Shown here in pieces: positions 11,960-21,619 of a stretch of 64,000 nucleotides of DNA; position 1 is the first letter of the stretch, and every line of letters starts with the position of its first letter. A program made the translations under genes and the position numbers. Origin of the DNA: JADHLK01 sp038131695 (GTDB lineage Bacteria > Pseudomonadota > Alphaproteobacteria > Puniceispirillales > Puniceispirillaceae); assembly GCA_038131695.1 (NCBI GenBank), contig JAYPQA010000023.1, positions 1 to 64,000 of the forward strand, given 5' to 3'. The notes under the pieces were generated by a model that did no database searches, was not told the origin of the DNA, and saw only the letters and a list, made by a program, of their open reading frames with translations.

Positions 11960-13777
11960 CTATCCGGCGCGGGCGGCTTTCTTGCGCTCATGGGCCAGCA
12001 AGAAGCGTTTGCGCAAGCGCAGGCTTTTCGGCGTGACCTCGACCAGCTCATCCTCGCCAATCCAGGCCATCATATCTTCCAGTGACAGCCGTCTGGGCGG
12101 CACCAGAACAACCGCCTCATCCGAACCGGAAGCCCTTACATTGGTCAGCTTCTTGCCCTTGAGAACATTGACTTCCAGATCATTCTCGCGGCTATGCTCA
12201 CCGACAATCATGCCCTGATAGACGGGCGTTTGCGCTTCAATAAACATCGCGCCGCGATCCTGCAGATGAAACAGCGCATAGGCCACCGCCTGGCCTGTCT
12301 CATTGGCTATCAACACCCCGTTGCGGCGGCCGGGCAAGGCCCCTTTATGCGGCAAAAAGCTGTGAAACAGCCGGTTCAGAACACCGGTGCCGCGGGTTTC
12401 GGTCAAAAACCGGGATTGAAAGCCAATCAGGCCGCGCGACGGGGCATGAAAGACCAGCCTGGTCTTGCCGCTGCCCGCCTCGCGCATATCCTGCATCTCG
12501 CCCTTGCGCCGGTTCAGCATATCGATAACCGTGCTGGCATAATCCGCATCCACATCAATGATCACTTCTTCTTGCGGCTCCAGCAGCTGGCCCGTTTCAT
12601 CCCGCCGGGTCAGCACCCGCGGGCGTGATACCGACAGCTCAAACCCCTCGCGGCGCATGGTCTCAATCAGAACCCCCAGCTGCAACTCACCGCGCCCGCC
12701 AATTTCAAAGGCATCCTTTTGATCTGACTCAGCAAAGCTGATCGCCACATTGGTCTCAGCCTCAGCCAGCAGCCGCTGCCGAATCATGGTAGAGGTCACC
12801 TTGCTGCCTTCGGTCCCGGCAAAAGGCCCGTCATTGACCGAAATGGTCACCGACATTGTCGGCGGATCAATCGGCGTCGATGACAGCGGTGTATCCAATG
12901 CCAGATCAGCAATCGTATCCGCCACCGAGGCCCGGGTCAGCCCGGCGATGCAGACAATATCTCCGGCCTGCACCTCCTCCACCGGCACCCGCGCCGTGCC
13001 CTCAAAGCGCAGCAACTTGGTCAGCCTGCCCTGCTCCACCGTCTGTCCGGACAGGTTGAGGGCGCGCACCGGGGCATTGATGCGGGCGGTTCCGGCCATC
13101 ACCCGCCCGGTCAGGCAACGCCCCAGAAACCGGTCTGAATCAAGCAGCGTGGCCAGCATCGCAAAGGGCTGATCCGGATCACCGGCGGGCGGCGGCACAT
13201 GGGCCTGTATCAGCTCCAGCAGCGGGGCCAGATTGTCCCGGCTATCTGCCGGGTCTGCCACACACCAGCCATCCCGACCAGAGGCATAAAGCACCGGAAA
13301 ATCCAGCTGGGCCTCATCTGCATCCAGGGCCACAAACAGGTCAAACACCTCATCCAAAACCGCATCCGGGCGGGCATCTGCCTTGTCCAGCTTGTTGATG
13401 ATGACAATCGGGCGCAGCCCCTGTGCCAGCGCCTTGCCCAGCACAAATTTGGTCTGCGGCATCGGCCCCTCTGCCGCATCGGTCAGCAATATCACCCCGT
13501 CTGCCATATGCAGGACGCGCTCTACCTCGCCGCCAAAATCCGCATGGCCGGGGGTGTCGATGATATTGATGCGCGTGCCCTGCCAGACAATCGAAGTCGG
13601 CTTGGCCAGAATGGTAATGCCGCGCTCTTTTTCCAGATCGCCTGAATCCATCAGCCTCTCGGCCACCGCCTGATTGTCGCGGAACATACCGGACTGGCGC
13701 ATGATGGAATCAATCAGCGTGGTTTTGCCATGGTCAACATGGGCGATGATCGCAATATTGCGGAGCGGCTGGGACAT
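11960..13777 (-). CDS. typA: Ribosome-associated GTPase TypA/BipA
   Basis: A translational GTPase of 605 aa, the usual length. It acts on the ribosome during stress and cold growth and in 50S assembly. The G motifs are AHVDHGKTT (P-loop), EKERGITI (switch I), DTPGHADFGGEV (G3) and NKLDKADA (G4), all near the N-terminus. These are followed by the EF-G-like domains II, III and V and the BipA-specific C-terminal region (VLKGKKLTNVRASGSDEA). The gene is intact and is a single transcription unit on the minus strand, about 90 bp downstream of the nucleoside hydrolase. Confidence 0.97.
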   Translation of the reverse strand: MSQPLRNIAIIAHVDHGKTTLIDSIMRQSGMFRDNQAVAERLMDSGDLEKERGITILAKPTSIVWQGTRINIIDTPGHADFGGEVERVLHMADGVILLTDAAEGPMPQTKFVLGKALAQGLRPIVIINKLDKADARPDAVLDEVFDLFVALDADEAQLDFPVLYASGRDGWCVADPADSRDNLAPLLELIQAHVPPPAGDPDQPFAMLATLLDSDRFLGRCLTGRVMAGTARINAPVRALNLSGQTVEQGRLTKLLRFEGTARVPVEEVQAGDIVCIAGLTRASVADTIADLALDTPLSSTPIDPPTMSVTISVNDGPFAGTEGSKVTSTMIRQRLLAEAETNVAISFAESDQKDAFEIGGRGELQLGVLIETMRREGFELSVSRPRVLTRRDETGQLLEPQEEVIIDVDADYASTVIDMLNRRKGEMQDMREAGSGKTRLVFHAPSRGLIGFQSRFLTETRGTGVLNRLFHSFLPHKGALPGRRNGVLIANETGQAVAYALFHLQDRGAMFIEAQTPVYQGMIVGEHSRENDLEVNVLKGKKLTNVRASGSDEAVVLVPPRRLSLEDMMAWIGEDELVEVTPKSLRLRKRFLLAHERKKAARAG

Positions 13778-13870
13778 GAGAACTCACCAAAAAAATACCC
13801 CGCCATCCGGGGCCAACAGGCTGCGCCCGCCTCTTAGCCTGTTTTATCCCGAAAAGCCAGAATATTCGCC

Positions 13871-14827
13871 TCACCCCTGGCGGGTGGCGGCCTGCCGGTC
13901 AGCGCTGGCGGTGATGCTGAGGAAATGCGCGCGCACGGCCGCGGCATCCACACCCACCGCGATACGGGCCGGGCGGCGGCTGGCCGCTGGCTGCGGCCGG
14001 GTGCGGCCAACCTCTTCGCCGCTGGTCACAACCTCTATCGGCACCTCTTTCCAGTCAAACAGGTCCGGGCGCACAATCGACAGAACAGCAGCCGGATCAT
14101 GCATCAGACAGACTTCCTCGGCCAGCCTGCCATTATAAAAATCAATATAGAAATCAGCAATTTCAGCCAGAAAGGAGCCGATTTCCGGAGCCGCCCCGGC
14201 AAGCCCGGCAAAATCAGCGCGGGTGCATTTTATCTGGCTGGTTACATCCAGCCCCACCATCTCCACCTGCCAGTCGGCGGCAAAAACCGCCTCGGCCGCG
14301 TGCGGGTCATTCCAGATATTGGCCTCAGCCACCGCCGAGACATTGCCCCCGCACCAAGCCGCCCCGCCCATGATCACCAGCCTTTTGACAAAGCCGGTAA
14401 TGCCCGGATCATAATCCAGCAAGCGGGCAATATTGGTCAGCGGCCCGACCGGGCAGAGGGTGATCCCGCCCGCTGCCGCCCGGCAGGTCTCAGAAATAAA
14501 CTGCCAGGCCGGGCGCGAATCTGCCTGTCCGGCCGGGCTGGCCGCTGGCAGCGTGCCGAACCCCTCTGGCCCATGCACATGATGTGAGGGCGGGTTCAGC
14601 GGCTGAACCAGCGGGGCCGCCGCCCCCTCGGCCACCGGAATATCCGCTCCCGCCATCTCAGCCAGACAGAGCGCATTGCGGGTGGCCTGGTCAACATAGA
14701 CATTGCCGAAAATGCTGGTCAGCCCGACCAGCTCCAGCTGCGGCTCGGCCAGCGCATAATGGATGGCCATCGCATCATCAATGCCGGGGTCAGTATCAAT
14801 AATCAGCTTTTGCGGCGCGGCAATCAT
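13871..14827 (-). CDS. Inosine-uridine-preferring nucleoside hydrolase family protein
   Basis: These enzymes split ribonucleosides into base and ribose. The 318-aa protein begins with the diagnostic Ca2+-binding cluster DTDPGIDDAMA (about residues 11-21). It also has the CPVGPLTNIA and MGGAAWCGGN blocks and a late Asp-containing NIWNDPHAAE segment. Its ATG overlaps the inferred stop of the ribokinase gene (ATGA), so the two are translationally coupled, and the ribose released would be phosphorylated by that kinase. Exact base preference cannot be read from the sequence. Confidence 0.9.
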   Translation of the reverse strand: MIAAPQKLIIDTDPGIDDAMAIHYALAEPQLELVGLTSIFGNVYVDQATRNALCLAEMAGADIPVAEGAAAPLVQPLNPPSHHVHGPEGFGTLPAASPAGQADSRPAWQFISETCRAAAGGITLCPVGPLTNIARLLDYDPGITGFVKRLVIMGGAAWCGGNVSAVAEANIWNDPHAAEAVFAADWQVEMVGLDVTSQIKCTRADFAGLAGAAPEIGSFLAEIADFYIDFYNGRLAEEVCLMHDPAAVLSIVRPDLFDWKEVPIEVVTSGEEVGRTRPQPAASRRPARIAVGVDAAAVRAHFLSITASADRQAATRQG

Positions 14828-15692
14828 GGCTTGAACGCCTCTGTCTCTGCCAAAGTGGGGATAGCCTCAGCCGTGCCGTGGCGGGTCACCATTAGCGCTG
14901 AGGCCTTGATTGCCAGCTCCATCGCCACGCGCACCGCCAGCCCGCGATCCAGCCCGGCCAGCATATAGCCAAAAAGGTATCACCGGCCCCGGTGCTGTCC
15001 ACCGGCACAATTTTCGGGGCGGGCAGGCTGAATTGTTCGTCCCGGCCAATATAATCGGCCCCGGCCGCCCCCTTGGTAACCACCAGATGCGTCAGCCCCA
15101 ACTCCTCCGGGCGGCAATTCTGATGCGCGCACAGGGCGGCCGCCTCACCTTCATTGACAATCAGCAAATCGGTAATTTCCAGCAACCCGGCCGTTACATC
15201 CGGCATAAAGGGGGCGGCGCTGTAGCAGATTTTCAAGCCCTTTTCAGCTGCCTGGCGCAGCCAGCTATCGACCAGATTGGTCTCATTCTGGGCGAGCGCC
15301 CAATCGCCCGGACCCGCGGCGGCCAGCGCGTCCTCCAGCTGGGCTCTGGTGATTTCAAGATTGCTACCGGGCATCAGGACAATCTGGTTCTCACCCGATT
15401 TTTCATCCACCATCACAATCGCATGGCCCTGGGGCCCCGGCAGGCGGGCAATGCGGTCTGTGGCAATGCCAGCTTCTTCAAAAACCGGCAGCAGGGCTTG
15501 TCCGCTCGCGCCGATGGCGCCGATATGATGCACGCTCCCGCCGGCGCGGGCCAGCGCAATGGACTGGTTCGCCCCCTTGCCCCCCAGCATCGAGACAAAC
15601 CCGTCCGCCGCCAGCGTCTCGCCCGCAGCGGGCAGGTGATCCAGCTGATAGATATGATCCAGATTAATCGATCCAAGATTATAGACAGTCAT
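14824..15692 (-). CDS. rbsK: Ribokinase, one apparent frameshift near the end
   Basis: A PfkB-family sugar kinase that phosphorylates ribose at O-5. The N-terminus has NLGSINLDHIY and the GGKGANQ motif; the C-terminal signature is DSTGAGDTF with its catalytic Asp. Directly after this motif the frame is lost in a run of five T (minus strand; 14971-14975). Adding one T restores a normal tail (GYMLAGLDRGLAVRVA...) ending in a TGA at 14824-14826 that overlaps the nucleoside hydrolase start. As written, the frame ends early at 14892. I take this as a sequence error rather than real decay. It lies 12 bp downstream of pyrC. Confidence 0.85.
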
Positions 15693-15704
15693 CGCCGCCG
15701 CCCG

Positions 15705-16745
15705 TCAGACAATTTTCCAGAAAATATCCAGCATCGGATCAAAGACCGTGACCGGCCCCTCCTCGGTCTCAATATGCGTCGCAAAGCGCAGCGGCTCAGC
15801 CTGTTTTTCCAGGGTGATTTTGCTGCTGTTCACCGGCAAGCGATAAAAGGCCGGGCCATGCAGGCTGGCAAAGCCCTCCAGCCGGTCCAGCTGGCCTGCC
15901 ATATCAAAAATCTGTGCCAAAAGCTCAACCGTATTGGGCGCATTGAAAATGCCGGCACAGCCGCAAGCTTGCAGCTTGGCCGGATCGGTATGCGGGGCAC
16001 TGTCCGTGCCAAGGAAGAAGCGGCTGTCACCGGACAGGGCCGCTGCCAGCAGGGCCTCACGATGCCGCTCGCGCTTGGCCACCGGCAGACAATAATAATG
16101 CGGCTTTATCCCGCCCGCCAGAATGGCATTGCGATTGATGGCCAGATGATGCGGGGTGATGGTAGCGGCCAGATTGCTGCTAGCGGCCTGCACAAACTCA
16201 GCCGCCTCGGCAGTGGTGATATGTTCCATCACGATCCGCAACTCCGGCAGGCGGGCGCGCAGCGGCATCATCACCTGTTCAATAAAGACGGCCTCCCGGT
16301 CGAAAATATCGACGCTGTGGTCGGTCACCTCGCCATGCACCAGCAGCGGCAGGCCCACCCCGGCCATCGCTTCGAGAACCGGCATCACCCGGTCAATATC
16401 GCGCACGCCTGAGGCCGAATTGGTCGTTGCCCCGGCCGGATAGAGCTTGACCGCCTGGATCAGCCCGTCACCAGCGGCCGCCAGCACATCCTGGCTGTCG
16501 GTTGCCTCAGTCAGATAGAGCGTCATCAAAGGCTGGAAGCCAGACCCCGGCTGGCAGGCGGCCTCAATACGCTGGCGATAGGCGGCGGCATCTCGGGCAG
16601 AGACCACAGGCGGGACCAGATTTGGCATGATAATCGCCCGCCCGGCCCAGCGCTCACTATGCGGCAGAACCGCCTGCATCATGGCCCCGTCGCGCAGATG
16701 CAAATGCCAGTCATCCGGCCTGCTGATTATTAGCCTGTCGGTCAT
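15705..16745 (-). CDS. pyrC: Dihydroorotase, class II
   Basis: The enzyme catalyses ring closure of N-carbamoyl-L-aspartate to dihydroorotate in pyrimidine synthesis. The protein of 346 aa has the metal-site motif DWHLHLRDG (residues 12-20), PNLVPPV, the HGEV His and EHITT, and the C-terminal FFLGTDSAPH with its catalytic Asp. Length and motifs fit the short class II form that works without an ATCase partner. It lies 29 bp after ppa and 12 bp before rbsK in a minus-strand operon. Confidence 0.95.
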   Translation of the reverse strand: MTDRLIISRPDDWHLHLRDGAMMQAVLPHSERWAGRAIIMPNLVPPVVSARDAAAYRQRIEAACQPGSGFQPLMTLYLTEATDSQDVLAAAGDGLIQAVKLYPAGATTNSASGVRDIDRVMPVLEAMAGVGLPLLVHGEVTDHSVDIFDREAVFIEQVMMPLRARLPELRIVMEHITTAEAAEFVQAASSNLAATITPHHLAINRNAILAGGIKPHYYCLPVAKRERHREALLAAALSGDSRFFLGTDSAPHTDPAKLQACGCAGIFNAPNTVELLAQIFDMAGQLDRLEGFASLHGPAFYRLPVNSSKITLEKQAEPLRFATHIETEEGPVTVFDPMLDIFWKIV

Positions 16746-16774
16746 GCCCCTTCACCCTGCCTCATGAAAATCGG

Positions 16775-17302
16775 CTATTTGCCAGCCCGCTTTATTGCCT
16801 CAGTGATCATTTCCCGCGCCTTGTCCGGCCCGGCCCAGCCCTGCACCTTGACCCATTTAGTTTTTTCCAAATCCTTGTAATGTTCAAAGAAATGGCCGAT
16901 TTCTTCCAGAATAATCGGCTGCAAATCCTCTGTGCTGTGAACATCCTTGTAATAGGGATGCAGCTTGTCCACCGGCACGCAAAGCAACTTTTCATCCACG
17001 CCGCTTTCATCTTCCATCATCAAAACACCAATCGGGCGGGCCGCGATCACGCAGCCATGCACAATCGGAAACGGCGTCAGCACGCAGGCATCGATCGGAT
17101 CGCCATCATCCGAGAGGGTATGTGGCACAAAACCGTAATTCACCGGATAATGCATCGGCGTGTGCAAGAACCGGTCAACCAGCAAGGCCCCTGACTCCTT
17201 GTCCACCTCATATTTTACCGGAGCCGAGCCAGCCGGAATTTCAATAATCACATTGAATTCATCAGGCGGGTTCTTGCCAATGGAGAGTGCGTCGATATTC
17301 AT
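16775..17302 (-). CDS. ppa: Inorganic pyrophosphatase, family I
   Basis: It hydrolyses pyrophosphate to two phosphates and so drives nucleotide and polymer synthesis. The 175-aa soluble enzyme shows the family motifs EIPAGSAPVKYEVDK, HYPVNYGFVPHT and the signature DGDPIDACVL with three metal-binding aspartates, then KWVKVQGW near the end. Length is typical. It is first in the operon ppa-pyrC-rbsK-nucleoside hydrolase. The promoter should lie in 17303-17480. Confidence 0.97.
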   Translation of the reverse strand: MNIDALSIGKNPPDEFNVIIEIPAGSAPVKYEVDKESGALLVDRFLHTPMHYPVNYGFVPHTLSDDGDPIDACVLTPFPIVHGCVIAARPIGVLMMEDESGVDEKLLCVPVDKLHPYYKDVHSTEDLQPIILEEIGHFFEHYKDLEKTKWVKVQGWAGPDKAREMITEAIKRAGK

Positions 17303-17948
17303 GTCAGTTTTCCCTCAGATTTTGCCGCTTGCGCATAACAGCCCGGCCGGCAAGCCGGGCCAGGCAGGCTGCGCTTGTAATGGCCCGAAATTTAGCGAAG
17401 AAAAGCCGGTTTGGCCAATACTAAATTGGCTCTGCTGCCCTTGTGCGGGGGCAATTTGGCACGCAAGCCAGAACAAGCCAGCCGCGCGGGCCGGCCTGTC
17501 GCTGCCGGATTTGCTGGCGGCGATGGCGATCCTGTCCGTGGTGCTGCTGGGCATGATGCAGCTTTACGGCCATATTCGGGGCCAGATGATCCGCACCGAG
17601 GCCGAGCTGATTGCCCAGCAACGCGCTGAACTGGTTGCCGGATACGGGCTGGCGGCCGCGCGTAATGCCAGCCTGCCAGCTGCTGTCGCAGTTCAGCCCA
17701 TGACCACCGGCCTGCCTGGCTTTCTGGATAACAGCACCCTGTCCATGCTGGCCCTGTTTGGCTATCAGACCCGCCATTTTGACAATGGCAGTGCGCGCTG
17801 CCAGCTGACCAGTGCCGCCCGGCTGACCAGCCCGCATCTTGATTTTGCTGCAGATTGCCTGATGATAACCGACGGGCCGGATAACCGCACGCTGGCCCAG
17901 CAGGTGAACCGGCTGCTGGAGGCGGGCGCGCCGGGGAAACCCCGTTAA
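17302..17948 (+). CDS. Prepilin-like protein, start uncertain
   Basis: The well-supported part starts near 17490, with a type IV pilin-like hydrophobic helix: ARAGLSLPDLLAAMAILSVVLLGM. This looks like a prepilin peptidase site (Gly before LSLPD) with Asp in place of the usual Glu at position 5. About 140 residues follow, including two cysteines (ARCQL, ADCLM) as in minor pseudopilins. No convincing start codon precedes it in frame except an ATG at 17302 that overlaps the ppa start. A TTG at 17411 in another frame (ANTKLALLPLCGGNLARKPEQ) could be the true leader if one indel is assumed. No other pilus or secretion gene is nearby. Confidence 0.5.
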
Positions 17949-18039
17949 ATCTGGTGGAAATCAAGCGGATCGATCTGGCCAAATACCGAAATTTCTGCAA
18001 CACAGGAAGTTAAGCAATAATTGGCAAAGCGGGTTTCAG

Positions 18040-19197
18040 ATGGGTGCCTCTCAGCAATGTGTGATTTTGGGCCGCGGGCCGACCGGGCTGGCAGCCGCTC
18101 TGGTGCTGGCCAGAGCCGGTTATCAGCCGCTGGTGATCGGCCCGCCGCCCGCAGCCGCTCCCAGCGGGGCCCTGCAGCTGGCCAGTAACGGCTTTGCCGC
18201 CTTGCAGCAAATGGCCCCGCAGCTGGCTGATAAGCTGCTGGCCCGTTCAACAGGCTTGACCGAAATAGAGATCAAGAGGCTGGCAGACGGCACCCGCCTT
18301 GGCCGGATTGAGCATGGCCCGCGCCTCTATGCCGGGGTCAGCCGGGCAGTGCTGGCAGAATTGCTGGATGAGGCGTGCCGCGAGACGGTCGATAAGGGAG
18401 GCCGGATTGATTTTATCGACACGCGCATCACCCATATCACCGAACAGGCAGGCCGCGCCCGGCTCTTGACCGAAGAGGGTGATATTCTGGTTGCGGATCA
18501 GCTGCTGGCGACAGACGGGCCGCACGGGGCGGGCCGGCAATTCGTTGCCCCGCAGCAGGCCCCGCGCGCCACAGCCCAGCTGGCCTTGCGAGCCAGCCTG
18601 CCAAAAACAGCCGTGCCAAGTGGTTTTGCCAGCCCGGCAACGCGGCTCTGGCTGGGAGAGGCCTGCCATCTGGTCAGCTATCCCTATGGCCCGGATGGCC
18701 GGATTAATCTGGTTTTGGCCTTGACTCCGCAGGCTGGTGAGAGCCCCGATCAGGCGGCCCGCGCCCTGCTTAGCGGCAGTTCGGTGCTGGGCTGGCTTGC
18801 TGAGGCTGTGGAGGCTTGGCAGCCGACCCCGCTCTGGCAGGCTTGCGTTCTGGATTGCTGGCGGCGCGGCCCGGTTGTGCTGGCTGGCGAAGCCGCCCAT
18901 CTGATGCCGCCACATTTGGCCCAGGGTTTTGGCCAGAGCCTGATGGATATTGCCGCCCTCGCAGAGGCGCTGGCAGAGGAGGATTTGCCCCGTGCCCTCA
19001 GCCGGATGGCAGCAGAGCGGGCCCCGGCCGCAGCCTGCATTGCCCGCCGGGCCGAGACAGCTGGCGAGGTAATGCGCCTTGGCCAGCCTGCGGCCAGCTG
19101 GCGTGACAAGCTGCTGGGGATGACCGGCGGGGCGGTGCTGGATTCCTTTCTTGGCGATGTCTGGCAGTTGCCGGACCTGCCGGATGCCCGCAGCTGA
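18040..19197 (+). CDS. FAD-dependent monooxygenase, UbiH/PHBH-like
   Basis: A 385-aa class A flavoprotein. The N-terminal FAD motif is ILGRGPTGLAAALVLARAG, there is a middle DG motif (LLATDGPHGAGR), and the C-terminal flavin motif is LAGEAAHLMPPHLAQGFGQSLMD, with Glu replacing the usual Asp of GDAAH. The arrangement matches the ubiquinone-biosynthesis hydroxylases and related aromatic hydroxylases. The lack of neighbouring ubi genes leaves the substrate open. No transmembrane segment is seen. It is followed 88 bp later by the glutathione peroxidase gene on the same strand. Confidence 0.8.
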   Translation: MGASQQCVILGRGPTGLAAALVLARAGYQPLVIGPPPAAAPSGALQLASNGFAALQQMAPQLADKLLARSTGLTEIEIKRLADGTRLGRIEHGPRLYAGVSRAVLAELLDEACRETVDKGGRIDFIDTRITHITEQAGRARLLTEEGDILVADQLLATDGPHGAGRQFVAPQQAPRATAQLALRASLPKTAVPSGFASPATRLWLGEACHLVSYPYGPDGRINLVLALTPQAGESPDQAARALLSGSSVLGWLAEAVEAWQPTPLWQACVLDCWRRGPVVLAGEAAHLMPPHLAQGFGQSLMDIAALAEALAEEDLPRALSRMAAERAPAAACIARRAETAGEVMRLGQPAASWRDKLLGMTGGAVLDSFLGDVWQLPDLPDARS

Positions 19198-19285
19198 GCC
19201 GACTTGTATCCTGCCCCTTGAAAAACCGGCAGCGCACCCCAAATTGCAGGAGACAGGAACGGTATCAGCAAAGAGCGGAGCGATC

Positions 19286-19876
19286 ATGAGTTTTGCAATC
19301 ACCCGGCTGGCCGCCCTTTTCCTTTTGATGATTTCCAGCGGAGGCCCAGCCATGGCACAAGCCAATACAGCCCATCAATTCAGCTTTACTTCAATAGACG
19401 GCAATGCCTTGGCGCTCAGCGATTTTGCCGGCAAGCTGCTGCTGGTGGTCAATACCGCCTCGCGCTGCGGCTTTACCCCGCAATATGACCAGCTGCAAGC
19501 GCTCTGGCAAAATTACCGCGATCAGGGGCTGGTGGTGCTGGGCGTGCCGAGCAATGATTTTGGCCGCCAGGAGCTGGATAGCAGCGCCGCTATCAAGGAA
19601 TTTTGCAGCGTCAATTTTGCCATTGATTTCCCGATGACCGAGAGCAGCCGGGTCAAGGGCGACGCCGCGCATCCCTTTTATCTCTGGGCGACAGAGCAGG
19701 CCGGGCGGGCCGGCAGGCCGCGCTGGAATTTCCATAAATATCTGATCGGGCCGGATGGCCAGCTGATTGACTGGTTCTCATCCATGACCAGGCCAGATTC
19801 CGACAAAATCATTCGCGCCATTGAAGCACATTTGCCGCCGCTGGCCGAGACTGAAGAACTTAACGAAGCAAGTTAA
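19286..19876 (+). CDS. Glutathione peroxidase family protein with signal peptide
   Basis: A thiol peroxidase of 196 aa that reduces hydroperoxides. It starts at a Met giving a clear signal peptide (ending near PAMAQA), so it probably acts in the periplasm, which is less usual for the family. The redox cysteine lies in NTASRCGFTPQY, followed by GVPSNDFGRQE (Asp where many have Gln) and WNFHKYLI. Cys rather than selenocysteine is encoded. Its last 17 bp overlap the convergent ABC permease gene. Confidence 0.9.
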   Translation: MSFAITRLAALFLLMISSGGPAMAQANTAHQFSFTSIDGNALALSDFAGKLLLVVNTASRCGFTPQYDQLQALWQNYRDQGLVVLGVPSNDFGRQELDSSAAIKEFCSVNFAIDFPMTESSRVKGDAAHPFYLWATEQAGRAGRPRWNFHKYLIGPDGQLIDWFSSMTRPDSDKIIRAIEAHLPPLAETEELNEAS

Positions 19877-20702
19877 GCCGGAACCGGTAGCGCGGCCGGG
19901 CGTGTTGCGGCAAATGCCGGTTCAGCCAGCGCCCGGCCAGACCAAACAGGCCAATAATAAGCAGCGTCAGCAGGATAAAATAGAAGGCCACTATCGGATA
20001 GGGAATAAACGGGTTGAAGGTCTTGTCCGCAAAATAGCTGGCATAATAGAGCGCGTCTCCGGATTGCCGCCAGGCCGGAAAGCCAGAAAAAAACACCAAA
20101 GTCGTCGCGTGAAACAGGAAAATCACCTCATTGGTATAGGCTGGCCAGGCCAGCCGCATCATAGAGGGGAAGAGAATATGCCGGAAACGTTGCCAGCCGG
20201 TCATCCCATAGGCTCTGGCCGCCTCCATATCGCCGCTGGGCACCGCTTTCAGCGCCCCGTGGAAAATCTCTGCCGTATAGGCTGAGGTATTGCAGAACAG
20301 CACCAGCAGCGCCCCGGCCCAGGCCTTGGTCAGCCAGCGTGTCTCCGCACTCAGCACAAACAGCCCCAAATCCAGCTCTATGCCGATTTTTGGCAAGAGC
20401 ACAAAGGCTTCATAGGCAAAGAAAAACTGGATAAAGAGCGGCGAGCCGCGAAACAGAAAGATAAAGCCGCCAGACAGACGCCGCGCCAGCCCCTGCTGGC
20501 TGGCCCGCCCCAAGGCCAGCAGAATGGAAAAGCCAAAGCCCAGCCCCACCGCCAGCACCCCGAAATAGATATTCCAGATCAGCCCGGAGCCGATCAGCAC
20601 AAATTGCTCACATAAGGAAATATCCGCTTTTGGCAAGAGCCGCTCGCCCAGGCCGATGGCGCGCAACCCATAATCAGACAAGGTGGCCAGACATCCCATC
20701 AC
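19860..20702 (-). CDS. Polar amino acid ABC transporter permease (second)
   Basis: An inner-membrane permease of the HisM/GlnP type, 280 aa. It has several hydrophobic helices and the EAA-type cytoplasmic loop ARAYGMTGWQRFRHILFP, which contacts the ATPase. The family motif FRGSPLFIQFFF precedes it. It forms a heterodimer with the permease just upstream; the ATG overlaps that gene's stop. Fourth gene of the operon ATPase, binding protein, permease, permease. Confidence 0.92.
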   Translation of the reverse strand: MMGCLATLSDYGLRAIGLGERLLPKADISLCEQFVLIGSGLIWNIYFGVLAVGLGFGFSILLALGRASQQGLARRLSGGFIFLFRGSPLFIQFFFAYEAFVLLPKIGIELDLGLFVLSAETRWLTKAWAGALLVLFCNTSAYTAEIFHGALKAVPSGDMEAARAYGMTGWQRFRHILFPSMMRLAWPAYTNEVIFLFHATTLVFFSGFPAWRQSGDALYYASYFADKTFNPFIPYPIVAFYFILLTLLIIGLFGLAGRWLNRHLPQHARPRYRFRLNLLR

Positions 20703-21589
20703 AGCACCCCGCCCAGCGCGCCTTGCTGAGGCGTCCCTGCCAGAGCCTGACCACGGCCAAGGCGGGCCATCAAATGGCCAAAGACGCGCTCAGAGACAAA
20801 GGTCAGCAGCAGATAAAAGACCAGCAAGCCGCTGAAATACCACACCCGCCAATCAGGATGCGGATAGGCATAGGCCGAAGTCTTGGAGCCGCCCAGCTCG
20901 CGCGCCCAATAGACAATATCTTGAACCCCCAGCAAAAACAGCAGCGGCGTGGCCTTGACCAGTATCATCCACAAATTGGACAGGCCAGGCAGCGCATAAA
21001 TCCACATTTGCGGCAACAGGATATGGCGGAAAATCTGTCCGTCTGTCATGCCATAGGCCGCGCCGGTCTCCAGCTGGGCGCGCGGCACAGCCCGCATCGC
21101 TCCGGCCAGCACATTGCCGGCAAAGGCCCCGAACACGATGGCAAAGGCTGTCAGGGCCAGCACAAACCCCCAAAGCGTATGCATAAAAGGCGCAGCTGAG
21201 GAGAGCGGCATCTTGGCCGCCGCGCAGACTACAAAATCATTGCCCTGCCAGACCGAGGCGGCGCGCTGCTCACAAAAAAGCAGGTTGCGGATATATTCCA
21301 CAGCCTGATCCAGCGCGACAGGCACAAACAGGAAAAACACAATATCCGGCACGCCGCGCACCATCGCGATATAGGCGCGGCCAAACAGGGCCAGCAGCCG
21401 GTTCTGCGAGCGGCTGGCCAGCGCCCCGGCAAATCCCAGCACCAAAGCCGCCGGAGCCGCGAGGGCCAGCAGCAGCAAGACGGTGCCGAATGAGCTGTAA
21501 AAGGATAAATGCTTGGCAGTTGTGAGATAACAGGCCAGCCAATGCAGGCCCGATAAAACAGACGGATCGGCGCAGCTGGCGAACATCAC
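20699..21589 (-). CDS. Polar amino acid ABC transporter permease (first)
   Basis: A permease of the HisQ type, 296 aa. It has MVRGVPDIVFFLFVP and the EAA loop TGAAYGMTDGQIFRHILLP, with about five hydrophobic helices. It carries a somewhat long first periplasmic loop (NLLFCEQRAASVWQ...). It is third in the operon and separated from the binding-protein gene by 75 bp holding a strong hairpin. It overlaps the next permease by ATGA. Confidence 0.92.
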   Translation of the reverse strand: MMFASCADPSVLSGLHWLACYLTTAKHLSFYSSFGTVLLLLALAAPAALVLGFAGALASRSQNRLLALFGRAYIAMVRGVPDIVFFLFVPVALDQAVEYIRNLLFCEQRAASVWQGNDFVVCAAAKMPLSSAAPFMHTLWGFVLALTAFAIVFGAFAGNVLAGAMRAVPRAQLETGAAYGMTDGQIFRHILLPQMWIYALPGLSNLWMILVKATPLLFLLGVQDIVYWARELGGSKTSAYAYPHPDWRVWYFSGLLVFYLLLTFVSERVFGHLMARLGRGQALAGTPQQGALGGVL

Positions 21590-21619
21590 CCCTGGCCCCC
21601 GAATCCTGCCAAAATAACA

